This document shows positions 27,049 through 36,190 of a stretch of DNA of 64,000 nucleotides, piece after piece. The stretch is from Bacteroidota bacterium (lineage in GTDB: Bacteria; Bacteroidota; Bacteroidia; Bacteroidales; UBA4417). The translations under genes were made by a program, and so were the position numbers. The notes under the pieces were generated by a model. The model saw only the letters and a program-made list of their open reading frames with translations. It was not told the DNA's origin and did not search any database. Within the stretch, counting starts at the first letter, position 1. The number at the start of each line of letters is the position of its first letter. The stretch is taken from positions 62,001-126,000 of the forward strand of contig JACAAZ010000010.1 of assembly GCA_013376995.1 (NCBI GenBank), written 5' to 3'.

Positions 27049-28503
27049 TTACCTGATGCAGATAAGGCTTGTGACTACTCTATCATCAGTTTTCAATATT
27101 ATGGTATAGACTCCCTTCGGCTTGGAAGACAGGTCTTTTTGTGTATCGCTTATAAATGAATCCTCCAGGATAAGATTACCGGTTATATCCCTGATTTCTA
27201 ATTGTACCGACTTGCCGGTTAGTTCATCTGAAACTATTTTCAGCATACCGGATGATGGGTTTGGAAAAATCCTGAAACTATTGATTTGCCCGTTTTTTTG
27301 ATCAATTGAAGATGGGGTTGTTATGGTAAGATTAAAAGTTGTGAAGGTTGTTGCCCCGGCAAAATCAGCTGCAGTTACCCGGATATTTAAAATACCGATG
27401 GCAGGAGGAAAACCTGAAAAGCTAGCTGTAAGAGAATCGAAGGTTAGCCAGCCTGGCAATGGATCCCCATCACTGAGACTAGCATCGTAGGTTAGCGTGT
27501 TAATGCCATCATCATCAAAAAATGTAGAGTCAGGAATTGTATAAGTGAACAGTTGTCCAACAAATGCATTCTGCCAGGGAACCAGGTTTCTCACATACGG
27601 AATAAAATTCGTATTGCTGAGGCTATCAATCAGGTCATCTATTTTGATCCAATAAATATCAGCAGCAGCATTAGGGCCCCAGCCAGCAGGCCTGCTGAAG
27701 AAATAATATTTCCCGTCAGGACTTACATACGATCCATACTCAATAGCATCAGTATTTATCGAAGGTCCAAGGTTCTTGGGATTTGTCCATCTCCCGTTTT
27801 TGTAATAACTGACGTACTGATCATCTTGCCCGTATCCACCTGTCTTGACCGATGAAAAAATGAGGTAACTCTCATCCGGGGCAATAAATGGATCATAAGC
27901 ACCATTCTGATCGGAATCATGGCGGTTAATTGCAATATCAAGTTTTTCGAGGGTAGGATATGCGCCATTTTCAAGTACTGAACGATACAGGAATCCGTTT
28001 GGATTTTCACGCATGGAACAGAAATACAAGGTTCCATTGAGAGAAGTTGCGGGATGGTACTCTTCATACGCTGAATTGACAGGAGATGCAAGCATAACAG
28101 GCGTTTGCCATATTTGATTTGTATCTGTCGACCTATAAATATCAGCATAACTGGTAAAAAATACATGGAGACTGTCAGGTGTATAAAAAGGTTCGATTGG
28201 ACGGCCGTTGTTAATAAAATACGCTGGAACCGCAGTCTTCCAACATCCACTGTAGAAGTCAGTGTACAGGATTTTGAATGTATTGTTCATCCCGACACCC
28301 ATCAAACATTCCTGTTCATTTGGTGAAAAAACGATTTTCGTTTCTCTCCTGTCAGGAAGGCAAATTGTTCCCGCTCCAAACACAATGGCTGAATCTCCCG
28401 GTGGAGTCTGACCTAAATACAAACTATCGTTTGGTATGTTTTGAGAAAAAACAAACTGTCCAATCACCAATAACATTACACTGGTTAAAACTAAATTCTT
28501 CAT
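27049..28503 (-). CDS. T9SS-secreted WD40/PD40-like propeller protein, paralogue 3
   Basis: 484-residue secreted protein with signal peptide (MKNLVLTSVMLLVIGQFVFSQ) and the family motif PNDSLYLGQTPPGD. PD40 blades (SPNEQECLMGVG, APDESYLIFSSVKTGGYG, SPDGKYYFFSRPAG) are followed by the cadherin-like module (DDDGINTLTYDASLSDGDPLPGWLTFD) and a type A sorting domain (IFPNPSSGMLKI ... PKGVYTIILKTDD). Second gene of the second tandem pair, 19 bp after paralogue 4. Closest in architecture to the proteins encoded at 12985-15874. Surface or extracellular location is inferred from the sorting domain. Confidence 0.88.
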   Translation of the reverse strand: MKNLVLTSVMLLVIGQFVFSQNIPNDSLYLGQTPPGDSAIVFGAGTICLPDRRETKIVFSPNEQECLMGVGMNNTFKILYTDFYSGCWKTAVPAYFINNGRPIEPFYTPDSLHVFFTSYADIYRSTDTNQIWQTPVMLASPVNSAYEEYHPATSLNGTLYFCSMRENPNGFLYRSVLENGAYPTLEKLDIAINRHDSDQNGAYDPFIAPDESYLIFSSVKTGGYGQDDQYVSYYKNGRWTNPKNLGPSINTDAIEYGSYVSPDGKYYFFSRPAGWGPNAAADIYWIKIDDLIDSLSNTNFIPYVRNLVPWQNAFVGQLFTYTIPDSTFFDDDGINTLTYDASLSDGDPLPGWLTFDSLTASFSGFPPAIGILNIRVTAADFAGATTFTTFNLTITTPSSIDQKNGQINSFRIFPNPSSGMLKIVSDELTGKSVQLEIRDITGNLILEDSFISDTQKDLSSKPKGVYTIILKTDDRVVTSLICIR

Positions 28504-28522
28504 TTATCAGAATTTTGGATTG

Positions 28523-29698
28523 TTAGTAGACTATTTTCTTTGTAAGAATTTCACCATCAACTTCCAGGACAAGAAGGTAAATCCCTTTTGGATACCAGCT
28601 AAGATCAATACCCACCTCAACCGGATCAAGAAAGGAATTTGAAAGGATAGTTTTTCCGGCCAGGTTCACCATCCTGATGTTGGCCTTTTTGTATAACCCT
28701 GTGCCAAAATGTATTTTCAAATAATCCAATACTGGGTTGGGGTCGATTTGAATATTATGCTCAATCGGCGAGGGAGGTGTGCTTAATAATAACCCTTTGA
28801 GGCTATCGATTATACCCGATGAAACCCAGTAAATATCCATTGTGCTGCCTGGTTTTTCCCTCGTAAAAAACAGGTACTTTCCATCAATAGTAACCCTTGG
28901 GCCGTATTCATCATCCGTTGTATTAATATCCGCACCCATATTTGCTGGATCAGACCAGGAGCTATCCTGTTTCCTGAAAGAAATCCATAAATCCCAGCCT
29001 CCCATGCCAGGAGTCCTGGTTTCGGAAATAAATATCAAATAGCTTTCATCGGGTGCCATAAAGGGCTCTGATTCTCCCGGGCCTGTCGGGATGATATCTC
29101 CCAGGTTTTCTACTTCTGAATATGCGCCATTGATGAGTGGAGACCTGTAAAGGATCGACCCCCCGGCACCTCCTCCGCGCAATGATTTGAAATAAATGGA
29201 TCCATTGTTTGTTATACATGCCGAACCATCTATAGAACCTGAATTTACAGGTGTATTCATCTGAACCGGGTTAGACCAGCTTGAATCAGATACCCGTTCA
29301 ACCACCCATATATCTGTACTAGCTGAGGGCGGGCGATTGGAAGTGAAAAACTGCCTGTTCCCATCGGGTGAAATAAATGACTCCCAATTGATATAATTGT
29401 TGTTGGAAAAAGCTGCAGTATCAACAGCTGTCCAAACACCATCAATATCGCGGGTGTGTAATATTTTCCCCCTGGTCCAGCTTGCATTTACCACGGAAAA
29501 ATAAAGTTCATTACCATCAGGAGAGAAAGTGGGGTAGGTTTCAAACCTGTTATCAAGTGAGATAATTCCCGGAGCAAATATTTCAGGAATACGGCCCGGG
29601 GGTGGTTGACCCAGGTATGTGCTATCAGGACTACATGCTTTTATGCTCAGGGGAATGGTCACTAACAGCAGAGCGAAAGAAAATAGGATTGAATTCAT
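28523..29698 (-). CDS. T9SS-secreted PD40 propeller protein, paralogue 4 (no cadherin module)
   Basis: 391 residues from the ATG at 29696-29698, which gives a proper signal peptide (MNSILFSFALLLVTIPLSIKA). The motif reads PDSTYLGQPPPGR. PD40 blades (SPDGNELYFSVVN, SPDGNRQFFTSNRP, APDESYLIFISETRTPG, TIDGKYLFFTREKPG) lead directly to a short type A sorting domain (IDPNPVLDYLKI ... PKGIYLLVLEVDG). The cadherin-like module of the other three paralogues is missing. Leads the second pair and carries the start-codon inverted repeat. Confidence 0.87.
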   Translation of the reverse strand: MNSILFSFALLLVTIPLSIKACSPDSTYLGQPPPGRIPEIFAPGIISLDNRFETYPTFSPDGNELYFSVVNASWTRGKILHTRDIDGVWTAVDTAAFSNNNYINWESFISPDGNRQFFTSNRPPSASTDIWVVERVSDSSWSNPVQMNTPVNSGSIDGSACITNNGSIYFKSLRGGGAGGSILYRSPLINGAYSEVENLGDIIPTGPGESEPFMAPDESYLIFISETRTPGMGGWDLWISFRKQDSSWSDPANMGADINTTDDEYGPRVTIDGKYLFFTREKPGSTMDIYWVSSGIIDSLKGLLLSTPPSPIEHNIQIDPNPVLDYLKIHFGTGLYKKANIRMVNLAGKTILSNSFLDPVEVGIDLSWYPKGIYLLVLEVDGEILTKKIVY

Positions 29699-29731
29699 GT
29701 TGCATAATTTTTGGTTGAAAATCATGCAACA
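29698..29731 (-). promoter_or_regulatory. 8-bp inverted repeat abutting the start codon
   Basis: TGTTGCAT (29698-29705) and ATGCAACA (29724-29731) are a perfect inverted repeat with an 18-bp spacer. As at 15874, the inner arm ends on the A of the ATG. A -7-like TATATTTC (29739-29746) places the predicted RNA 5' end close to the outer arm. Confidence 0.5.
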
Positions 29732-29981
29732 TTAGCGCGAAATATAGGCTTGACGGTCCTTTATTATAAATCAGAACCCTTTTTTCGGAAAAATTTCAAG
29801 TTCGGTTTATTAAGATCCCTGACAACCAAAGTCGCATTATACTTGAGTTCTTTGTATGGGGGAAAACTCAGATCGAATGACTATAGGAGGTAGAATTCTT
29901 GCCACTAATAACCTGAATAAGGCAAGAATAAAATTGATTTGAACGAGATAAATTCTAATATGACAAACTCAAATAAATATT

Positions 29982-31067
29982 CTAATTACTGAGTACGCGT
30001 TCTTTTAATTCCGTAGGCGTGCACCCACAATATTTCCTGAAAGCATTGTTAAACGCTGATTTTGAATTGAAGCCCACATCGTACATTATTTGCTGGATAG
30101 TGAATTTATGGTGCGTTTCCGAAAGCAATGTTTCTGCTTCTTTTATTCTGTAGGAATTTATAAAATCAGAAAAACTTACCTTAAACTCTTCATTAATTAT
30201 CTGGGATAAATAGGGAACTGATATTCCTGCTCTATTTGCAAGCACAGTCAAGGTTACGGAAGAATCAGAATACACTTTTTCAATTTCCAATAATCTTTTT
30301 AGTTCATCAATAATTTGTTGCCTTTTCCCCTGGGCTATATTCGTATTACGGTATTTCTTTTTCCAGTTAAACAATTCAGGCTTAATAAGCGCAAAGTAAA
30401 CCAGTATGTTAAAAAACAGGAAACCGGCGATAAAGTATAAGCTCATCGTGAAAGGACATAATTTATACCTCCTCCAAATATCCATAAAGAGAAATGTGTT
30501 GAACTTCAAAACCCAAAGTGAAATAAATCCGACCAATAATAAGCCATACAGAATTTTGAGATCCCTGGTTTGAGAAATATATTCCCGGTAAATGCTTGCC
30601 TTCCTTGCTATACCAACAAGGGTTATTAATATGTAGATCAATCCATGAACCAGGATCAGTCCACTACTATATAACCTGAATGGAGAAAACCAGAACAAAT
30701 AGCCCGGATCCAGAATTTCCCGAACGGTCATATAAAGTATCATCATAACAAATGGAGCGAAATGCAGTAAATCCCATCTTTTGAGTTGGATATTAATTAT
30801 TGCCTTGGAGTAGAAAAATAACAAGGGGCCAAACAGCAGTGCAAATTGGTTACAAACAGCAGGAAATAAATTATAATGCTCCAGGAAATCCTGAGGAAAT
30901 ACCGACATAAAAACAATTGAGCATATCTGCATGGAATAAACCAGCAATATCAGGGATAGTATTTTATTACTTGAGTTCCTGTTCTTCCGGGAATTAAAGA
31001 ACAGCATCAAAAGAACCATTTGAAATATCGCCAGGACTCCGGCTAACTTAAGCATTAAGAATAGCAT
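29982..31067 (-). CDS. Membrane-anchored AraC-type regulator, copy 1
   Basis: 361-residue regulator with an N-terminal membrane domain of about seven helices (first LKLAGVLAIFQMVLLMLFF) and a C-terminal AraC-type double HTH (about 255-358; LANRAGISVPYLSQIINEEF, MYDVGFNSKSAFNNAFRKYCGCTPTELKERV). Such proteins sense membrane or extracellular cues and bind DNA from the membrane (inference from layout). The next gene upstream encodes a paralogue of the same design. The pair lies next to the secreted propeller genes, which may be their targets. Confidence 0.87.
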   Translation of the reverse strand: MLFLMLKLAGVLAIFQMVLLMLFFNSRKNRNSSNKILSLILLVYSMQICSIVFMSVFPQDFLEHYNLFPAVCNQFALLFGPLLFFYSKAIINIQLKRWDLLHFAPFVMMILYMTVREILDPGYLFWFSPFRLYSSGLILVHGLIYILITLVGIARKASIYREYISQTRDLKILYGLLLVGFISLWVLKFNTFLFMDIWRRYKLCPFTMSLYFIAGFLFFNILVYFALIKPELFNWKKKYRNTNIAQGKRQQIIDELKRLLEIEKVYSDSSVTLTVLANRAGISVPYLSQIINEEFKVSFSDFINSYRIKEAETLLSETHHKFTIQQIMYDVGFNSKSAFNNAFRKYCGCTPTELKERVLSN

Positions 31068-31215
31068 AATACATTAAATAATTTCATGAGAAGTTTCGTA
31101 TTTCAGATAAATTTAAATTTCAAAATCAATTTTTAAAGGGATCAATACATTTCTGATTCAAATGCATTATCTATGGATTGCCGTCATCATAATCCCCTGG
31201 ATAATTAACGCAGAC

Positions 31216-32367
31216 CTAAGCAACACTAAGGCTAACACTCGCCATGTAAAAGTCCGGACTATTCTGTAATTCAAGGCATTTTGCCCGGTATTCGAGGGGT
31301 GTTAAATTGGTGAACAGCTTAAACTGGTTATTGAAGGCGGACTTGGAATTGAACCCCACCTGGTAGAGAATTTCCAGTACAGTAAGCTTGGAACACCTTG
31401 AATCTGCCAGGATTTTCATGCTTTCTTTAAGCCGGTATTCGAGGATATAGCTTTTGAAATTCTTCTTATATGTTTCGTTAATGATCTGTGATAGTATCCT
31501 TGGGTTGACTGAAAGCTCAGTCGCCAGGTTTTCCAGTGTAATATCCGGATTAAGATAAGGCTTTTCGGTTTCCATATAGGAAGATAACCTTTCAATGTAA
31601 CCCATTTTATCAGGTTCCTGGAGTTTCGTGTTTTTATATTTTGCTATTACATAATAAGCATCTGGCTTCCAAAGCAATACAAACATAATGGTATTGATGA
31701 ACAGGAAAGCAGTTAGCGCATAGATACTTGCTGTATAAGCACACCAAACTGGTCTTTGGATTATCATATAAAGCGCAAACGAATTCAGGTTGACAATCCA
31801 CACCAGGATGAACCCGATCAGCAGCATCTGGATCCAGGTGTTGCTTGATGAAATAAAAATGCTTTTATAAAAACCCTTCAGTGTTGGGGTGACAGATTTG
31901 AGGCTCAATAAAGAAAATACGATATATATAAAGTTGTGTGCAAGGATAAGAATGGTATCATACAAGTCGATATATGATTTCCAGATGACAAAACGGTCAG
32001 TATTCAGGTAGTATATCATTAAAAATAACAGAGAACCTGCAAAAGGCAGAAAATGGGCCAGGTAATTAAAATTATGAATATCCAACTTTTTGCGGAATGT
32101 GTTAATATACAAGTAAATAAGTGGGCCAATGAGGAATGAAGTCTGCCTGATTATGAATAATGGCCTGTGCCAATCCATGAAATACTGAAAAGCATAATTG
32201 CTTGTCGCGAAGGAATAGAAGATCTGAAGATTAAAGATCATCAGAAGGATTGCAAATAACCTGTTTTCAAGGATAAATCCTTTTTTATTTACGAAGAAAA
32301 ACAACGACAGGACAGCCGTGATAAAAACACTGATGATGGTCAGGATAGTAAAAAAGTTCAATTGCAT
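31216..32367 (-). CDS. Membrane-anchored AraC-type regulator, copy 2
   Basis: 383 residues from the ATG at 32365-32367 (MQLNFFTILTIISVFITAVL), preferred over an upstream in-frame ATG because the first helix then starts at once. About seven membrane helices precede an AraC HTH region (LATELSVNPRILSQIINETYKKNFKSYI, LYQVGFNSKSAFNNQFKLFTNLTPLEYR). It has the same architecture as the next gene, 148 bp downstream, and was probably formed by tandem duplication. Signal and targets are unknown. Confidence 0.87.
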   Translation of the reverse strand: MQLNFFTILTIISVFITAVLSLFFFVNKKGFILENRLFAILLMIFNLQIFYSFATSNYAFQYFMDWHRPLFIIRQTSFLIGPLIYLYINTFRKKLDIHNFNYLAHFLPFAGSLLFLMIYYLNTDRFVIWKSYIDLYDTILILAHNFIYIVFSLLSLKSVTPTLKGFYKSIFISSSNTWIQMLLIGFILVWIVNLNSFALYMIIQRPVWCAYTASIYALTAFLFINTIMFVLLWKPDAYYVIAKYKNTKLQEPDKMGYIERLSSYMETEKPYLNPDITLENLATELSVNPRILSQIINETYKKNFKSYILEYRLKESMKILADSRCSKLTVLEILYQVGFNSKSAFNNQFKLFTNLTPLEYRAKCLELQNSPDFYMASVSLSVA

Positions 32368-32857
32368 ATTGCGAAATATTTGGTCGACAAATCTAAATCG
32401 CAAGAATATGAAAGAGAAATAAATTCGATGAGCGATTGAACTTGTCCGCCAAATAAACTGAAATCTCCGTTTTTTTAGGGGACATGCCTAAAATAGTCTT
32501 TGAAAAGGTTAATTTGATCTGTGAATAAGAAGCCGGCTGATACCAAATAACACTGAACCCTTTCACGATCCATATATCCGAATTCCACATTGAGATAAGT
32601 CAGATATACATTAATTTTTTTATCCGACCTCCAATCCTTTAATGCCATTTAAAGCTTTTCCTTTAAGATGTGGGTGAAGAAGCCTGATCACCTCCCTTTT
32701 TGAGAAGTACCACCAATAGTAACTTCAAACTACTCGCGAATACTTGATTCCAGGAGTATTGCAGGCTATTCGGCCTGATTCATCCTTAGTTTACCTGGGT
32801 TTCACATTCCCAGTAAGTGTTATATTGTTTACGAATCTATCAACTTCAATCAATATC
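32368..32857. other. Intergenic region without convincing gene
   Basis: A 65-codon minus-strand frame starts at 32590 and reaches the regulator gene, but it has no recognisable features. A 6-bp inverted repeat AATACT/AGTATT lies near 32741-32762. Otherwise nothing is seen. Confidence 0.4.
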
Positions 32858-34054
32858 TCATTTCACCATATTCTGTTCATCCTGACCAAGACGAATTGCA
32901 TCAAAAAATGGTGTCTTTTTTTCCTCAACACATTTTGCTGCGTACAGGTATAGTGCTGCGCTCCAGGTCTGCCAATCCTGCCCCATAGGCTTGCCATCCT
33001 GGGCTTTTATCCATTCATTGAAACCAAAACTTACGGTTCCTGTTGCTGATTCTTTGATAAGCTGAGTAAGTACAATAAGTTTCTCCCGGGCAAGAGTATA
33101 TCTCTTTGCGGCTACAAGAGCAGCTACATAAAACCCGCAGATAAATGGCCATATGCCGCCATTATGGTAATCGCCGGGATTGTTATAAATTTTATATCGC
33201 GGGAGCCAGTCAGCATCTTCAGGTTTAATATAGGGAAAGAAATTAGGTGGCAGATCAACTGAAAGTTCACCCCTTTCTCTCATCTCTGCACATTCTTCTT
33301 CAATCCATGAAACCATTTCATCAGCCCTGGAAGGTGACGCCAGTCCAGAGAGTATTGCCAGGCTGTTGCCCAACAAATCGAAGCGTTCACTGCTGTATAT
33401 TTTATATGCCCAGAATGCAAAGTAGGGTTTATGTTTAACCACCAGGCCAGCTGGCACATGGTGGTGAGTGGTCCCTTGAGTAATTGTAAACCGTTTCATC
33501 TCATGGTAGACACTTTCTGCTCTACTATCAAGGCCAAGGAGCCTGAGATAGCTGTAAACCAAAGTATTTACAAACAATCCATATCCTGTAACCCATTGTT
33601 CATCTCGCCAGTCGCTGGTAGGTTGCTGGGCTGCCAGGAACCGGTCGGAAGGACTTTGAAATTCCATCCACAGCAGCGATTTTTCAACGGCTTCTTTCAG
33701 GAATTCCGTTTCACCTGTTACTTTTCTGAATATACCGACACCCATTAAAAATAATGGAGTCGTATCACTGGCTCCCCGGTCATCTTTGTCGTGGACGAGG
33801 GAAGGGATATGGCCATGTTCTGTCTGGTTTTTTGCCAGAGTTTCCAACACTTTCCGAATGCTGTCCAATAATTTCTGATTACCTGAAACAGCTATCCCCA
33901 GGATGGAAAACATCAAATCCCTTGTGTATGGCTCAGGATATCCCCACCCTGCAGTCCGGGGCAGGCCATGGAAGGGCCCATGCGAATTATGAAGCAAGAC
34001 TTCTAAAGCGGCTTGCTTTGCTTCTTCAATTTCTTTTGAATGGTCAGGATGCAT
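32858..34054 (-). CDS. Six-hairpin glycosidase (amylo-alpha-1,6-glucosidase / GH100-like)
   Basis: 398-residue cytoplasmic enzyme, no signal peptide. The pattern fits an (alpha/alpha)6 toroid: GWGYPEPYTRDLMFSILGIAVSGN near the start, GHIPSLVHDKDDRGASDTTPLFLMG, TSDWRDEQWVTGYGLFVNTLVYSYLR, NNPGDYHNGGIWPFICGFYVAAL and GQDWQTWSAALYLYAAKCV. These recall the debranching-enzyme C-terminal domain and GH100 neutral invertases; the acidic residues of DWRDEQW are the likely catalytic region. It could act on glucan branches or a disaccharide. Last gene of a co-oriented carbohydrate group. Confidence 0.8.
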   Translation of the reverse strand: MHPDHSKEIEEAKQAALEVLLHNSHGPFHGLPRTAGWGYPEPYTRDLMFSILGIAVSGNQKLLDSIRKVLETLAKNQTEHGHIPSLVHDKDDRGASDTTPLFLMGVGIFRKVTGETEFLKEAVEKSLLWMEFQSPSDRFLAAQQPTSDWRDEQWVTGYGLFVNTLVYSYLRLLGLDSRAESVYHEMKRFTITQGTTHHHVPAGLVVKHKPYFAFWAYKIYSSERFDLLGNSLAILSGLASPSRADEMVSWIEEECAEMRERGELSVDLPPNFFPYIKPEDADWLPRYKIYNNPGDYHNGGIWPFICGFYVAALVAAKRYTLAREKLIVLTQLIKESATGTVSFGFNEWIKAQDGKPMGQDWQTWSAALYLYAAKCVEEKKTPFFDAIRLGQDEQNMVK

Positions 34055-34226
34055 GGGGTTTGTTGTTTAAGCAGGGCTATTTCCCTAAATATTAATTTGA
34101 AAATTCAGTCCGTTAACTGAGGGATGAAAATTTGAAAATGACAGAAATTTTTGGCAATACTTAATTCTTTATTTAACATCTCGATTAGATTGCATAGAAT
34201 CATTTCCAAATTGTCGAATTGTCGAA

Positions 34227-35369
34227 TTAACTAATCCCCAACCTATCATTCATAATCTGAACAAAGCGTTTTGCGACAACCCGGTAATCAAATTTTTCAA
34301 CCACATGGGTCCTCGCTGATTTCCCCATTTTTTCGCGCAGGGCTGCATCCGTCATAAGCCTTAACAGATATTTGGCAATATCCTGAACATTAGCTCGATA
34401 ATCAACGGTTCTTGGTGAATTGAATACAACTCGGTGTTTATCTTCAAAACCCGATTCACCACCTACCATCACTTCATTCACAACAATTTTTCTTGCAACC
34501 TCAGCCAGGAAGGCTGTTTCGCCATGTACCAGGGTATCAAGCATCCCCATAGCTTTCAGGCTAATGACAGGCTTCCCGCAAGCCCCCGCTTCCACTTGTG
34601 GCATTCCAAACCCTTCGAGCCGCGAAGGGGCTGCATAGATATCGCAGGCGCCAACCAGGTAAGGCATAAAATTGCGTGATATGGTATTGGTAGTATAGGT
34701 GACATTTTTTTCGATCCCGAGCTTTGTTGCCAATTCCAGGTCGGCAAGGTTTTGAAGCTTGGTGCGGGGTTGAGGCCAGACTTTGCAGACATATTTCCAT
34801 GCAGGTGCTTTCTTATCAATGATTGACAATGCTTCCATTACTTCCTGCGCCCCTTTGGAAGCGGCATCACCTCCGACAGTAAGAATCATAAGTTGTTCCG
34901 GCGTTACGCCCAAAGCTTCGCGAACAGCCTGGATTTTCGGGTCATCCTTGCTGTATGGTTGAAAAGTATCCGTGTTGCAGCCAACAGGTAATACTTCAAT
35001 AATTTCATCTTTAATACCGTCGCGCACATACATTTCCTTAACCCAATTAGAAGTTACCAATATAAGTGGCAACTCATTCAGTATCTCCTGGTAATTTGCA
35101 ATATAGCCGTCAGCCACTAGCCACGGAACCGGCTGAACTCCATATCGTTGCGGATGTAGAATCAATTGTGGTGTATATCCCCAGTAACCAACACCAACAA
35201 CAATGTCCGGTTTAAACCATCGATAATACCATTCTTTTTCCTGCGGCGATTCGTAATGAACAGCATGTGCATCAATCCCCAGTTCAAGAAGTCCTTTGTA
35301 AAGAAGATCCCCCTGTGTTGCAAGTCCACCTGGCGTAGGTGGATAATCATATAATACGAGTACTTTCAT
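34227..35369 (-). CDS. Glycosyltransferase, GT4 family
   Basis: 380-residue GT-B glycosyltransferase, no signal peptide. N-terminal domain starts MKVLVLYDYPPTPGGLATQG with the usual glycine-rich loop; the C-terminal domain has ILTVGGDAASKGAQEVMEAL, the ACDIYAAPSRLEGFGMPQVEAGACGKPVIS motif with the E-x7-E type donor-binding pattern, and the closing helix. Members transfer a nucleotide-activated sugar to a glycolipid, polysaccharide or small acceptor. Placed between the glycosidase and the PIG-L deacetylase genes. Donor and acceptor unknown; it does not look like BshA or glycogen synthase. Confidence 0.88.
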   Translation of the reverse strand: MKVLVLYDYPPTPGGLATQGDLLYKGLLELGIDAHAVHYESPQEKEWYYRWFKPDIVVGVGYWGYTPQLILHPQRYGVQPVPWLVADGYIANYQEILNELPLILVTSNWVKEMYVRDGIKDEIIEVLPVGCNTDTFQPYSKDDPKIQAVREALGVTPEQLMILTVGGDAASKGAQEVMEALSIIDKKAPAWKYVCKVWPQPRTKLQNLADLELATKLGIEKNVTYTTNTISRNFMPYLVGACDIYAAPSRLEGFGMPQVEAGACGKPVISLKAMGMLDTLVHGETAFLAEVARKIVVNEVMVGGESGFEDKHRVVFNSPRTVDYRANVQDIAKYLLRLMTDAALREKMGKSARTHVVEKFDYRVVAKRFVQIMNDRLGIS

Positions 35370-35407
35370 TGTTATTAATTTATAAGTGTGCTAATGTGTT
35401 AATTTGG

Positions 35408-35423
35408 TCCGTCAGCTGACGGA
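35408..35423. repeat. Perfect 16-bp palindrome (TCCGTCAGCTGACGGA)
   Basis: Lies in the spacer upstream of the glycosyltransferase gene, between GTGCTAATGTGTTAAT-like words and TGACAATGCAGTAATGTGC. It shares the central CAGCTG with the palindromes at 54543 and 59992. The same spacer ends in a TCAAATTG word repeat (about 35480-35535). Confidence 0.7.
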
Positions 35424-35522
35424 TGACAATGCAGTAATGTGCTTGTTTGATGATGGTTGAGTAAAGCAATGAGAGGATTTCCTTCCAAAAAATAATTTTC
35501 AAATTATCTCATTTTCAAATTG

Positions 35523-36188
35523 TCAAATTGTCAAATGATCAAGCCAGCGTTTTGCATCATTCGGATCAATAAACTTCCAGAAAGCTTCTGCTTTTGGCGT
35601 TGTTTCGGCCTCCCAGCTATTTTTGTCAAATCCGTAGACATCATGAATCAAACTGTATTTCCTTAACCAGGTCTTTTTTGCAAGGGCATTGTAGATGGTG
35701 GCTTTCCCAACAGCCCTTGGATAATACGTTTTATTGCCATCCTGATAAGCAAAACTCCAAAGTTCATTAGCAGATATTCTGCCTGTTTGCCATAGTTTTA
35801 TTACTGCTTTGCCTACTTCTTCATGCCTTAAATGCCTGGTATATTCCCCTGAAGGATTGTGTGAAATAATCAAATCGTAATGCCTTTTCGGTAATAACTC
35901 GAGAATTACACGTTGAACTTCCTTTTCTTCTACAGGCGTTTGACCAGGTCCATCATCAAGATCACCCATAAATCCTTTCGATTTAAAAATTTCAACTGCT
36001 TTATTGAACTTAGATGCCCGTTCTGTATCGCTTTGCCGGCAAGTGCAAATAATATAACACTTCCACAATGGATGACTGAGTAGAGTTCCTCCCGCCCAGA
36101 GCGTTTCATCATCAGGATGAGCAACAATTACAGCAACATTTCTAATAGTTGACCGAGACATGGATAAACAAATTTTGATATCATCCAA
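35523..36188 (-). CDS. PIG-L family deacetylase (LmbE-like)
   Basis: Zinc-dependent N-acetyl-hexosamine deacetylase family, 221 residues. The first zinc motif AHPDDE spans residues 23-28 and the second, HNPSGEYTRHLRHEEV, holds the distal histidines. No signal peptide, so cytoplasmic. The start lies 2 bp after the stop of the 81-residue gene, which suggests translational coupling; a later ATG (residue 10) is also possible. Family members deacetylate GlcNAc-containing glycolipids or small glycosides. With a GT4 enzyme downstream, a sugar transfer plus deacetylation route is plausible. Confidence 0.87.
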   Translation of the reverse strand: MDDIKICLSMSRSTIRNVAVIVAHPDDETLWAGGTLLSHPLWKCYIICTCRQSDTERASKFNKAVEIFKSKGFMGDLDDGPGQTPVEEKEVQRVILELLPKRHYDLIISHNPSGEYTRHLRHEEVGKAVIKLWQTGRISANELWSFAYQDGNKTYYPRAVGKATIYNALAKKTWLRKYSLIHDVYGFDKNSWEAETTPKAEAFWKFIDPNDAKRWLDHLTI

Positions 36189-36190
36189 CT

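Noticed and set aside
27756-28250. 164-codon frame inside the propeller gene on the same strand
   Set aside because: It is the shifted frame of a well-supported T9SS gene; its sequence is rich in residues typical of a shadow frame (many I, M, L, R) and has no motif.
32393-32590. 65-codon minus-strand gene upstream of the AraC-type regulator
   Set aside because: No homology, odd composition and overlap with the regulator's 5' region; probably a chance frame.
34227-36188. Bacillithiol pair BshA/BshB (GT4 plus PIG-L deacetylase)
   Set aside because: The GT4 start (MKVLVLYDYPPTPGG) and the deacetylase zinc region (VIVAHPDDETLWAGG) differ from the BshA and BshB patterns I know, and no BshC-like gene is close.
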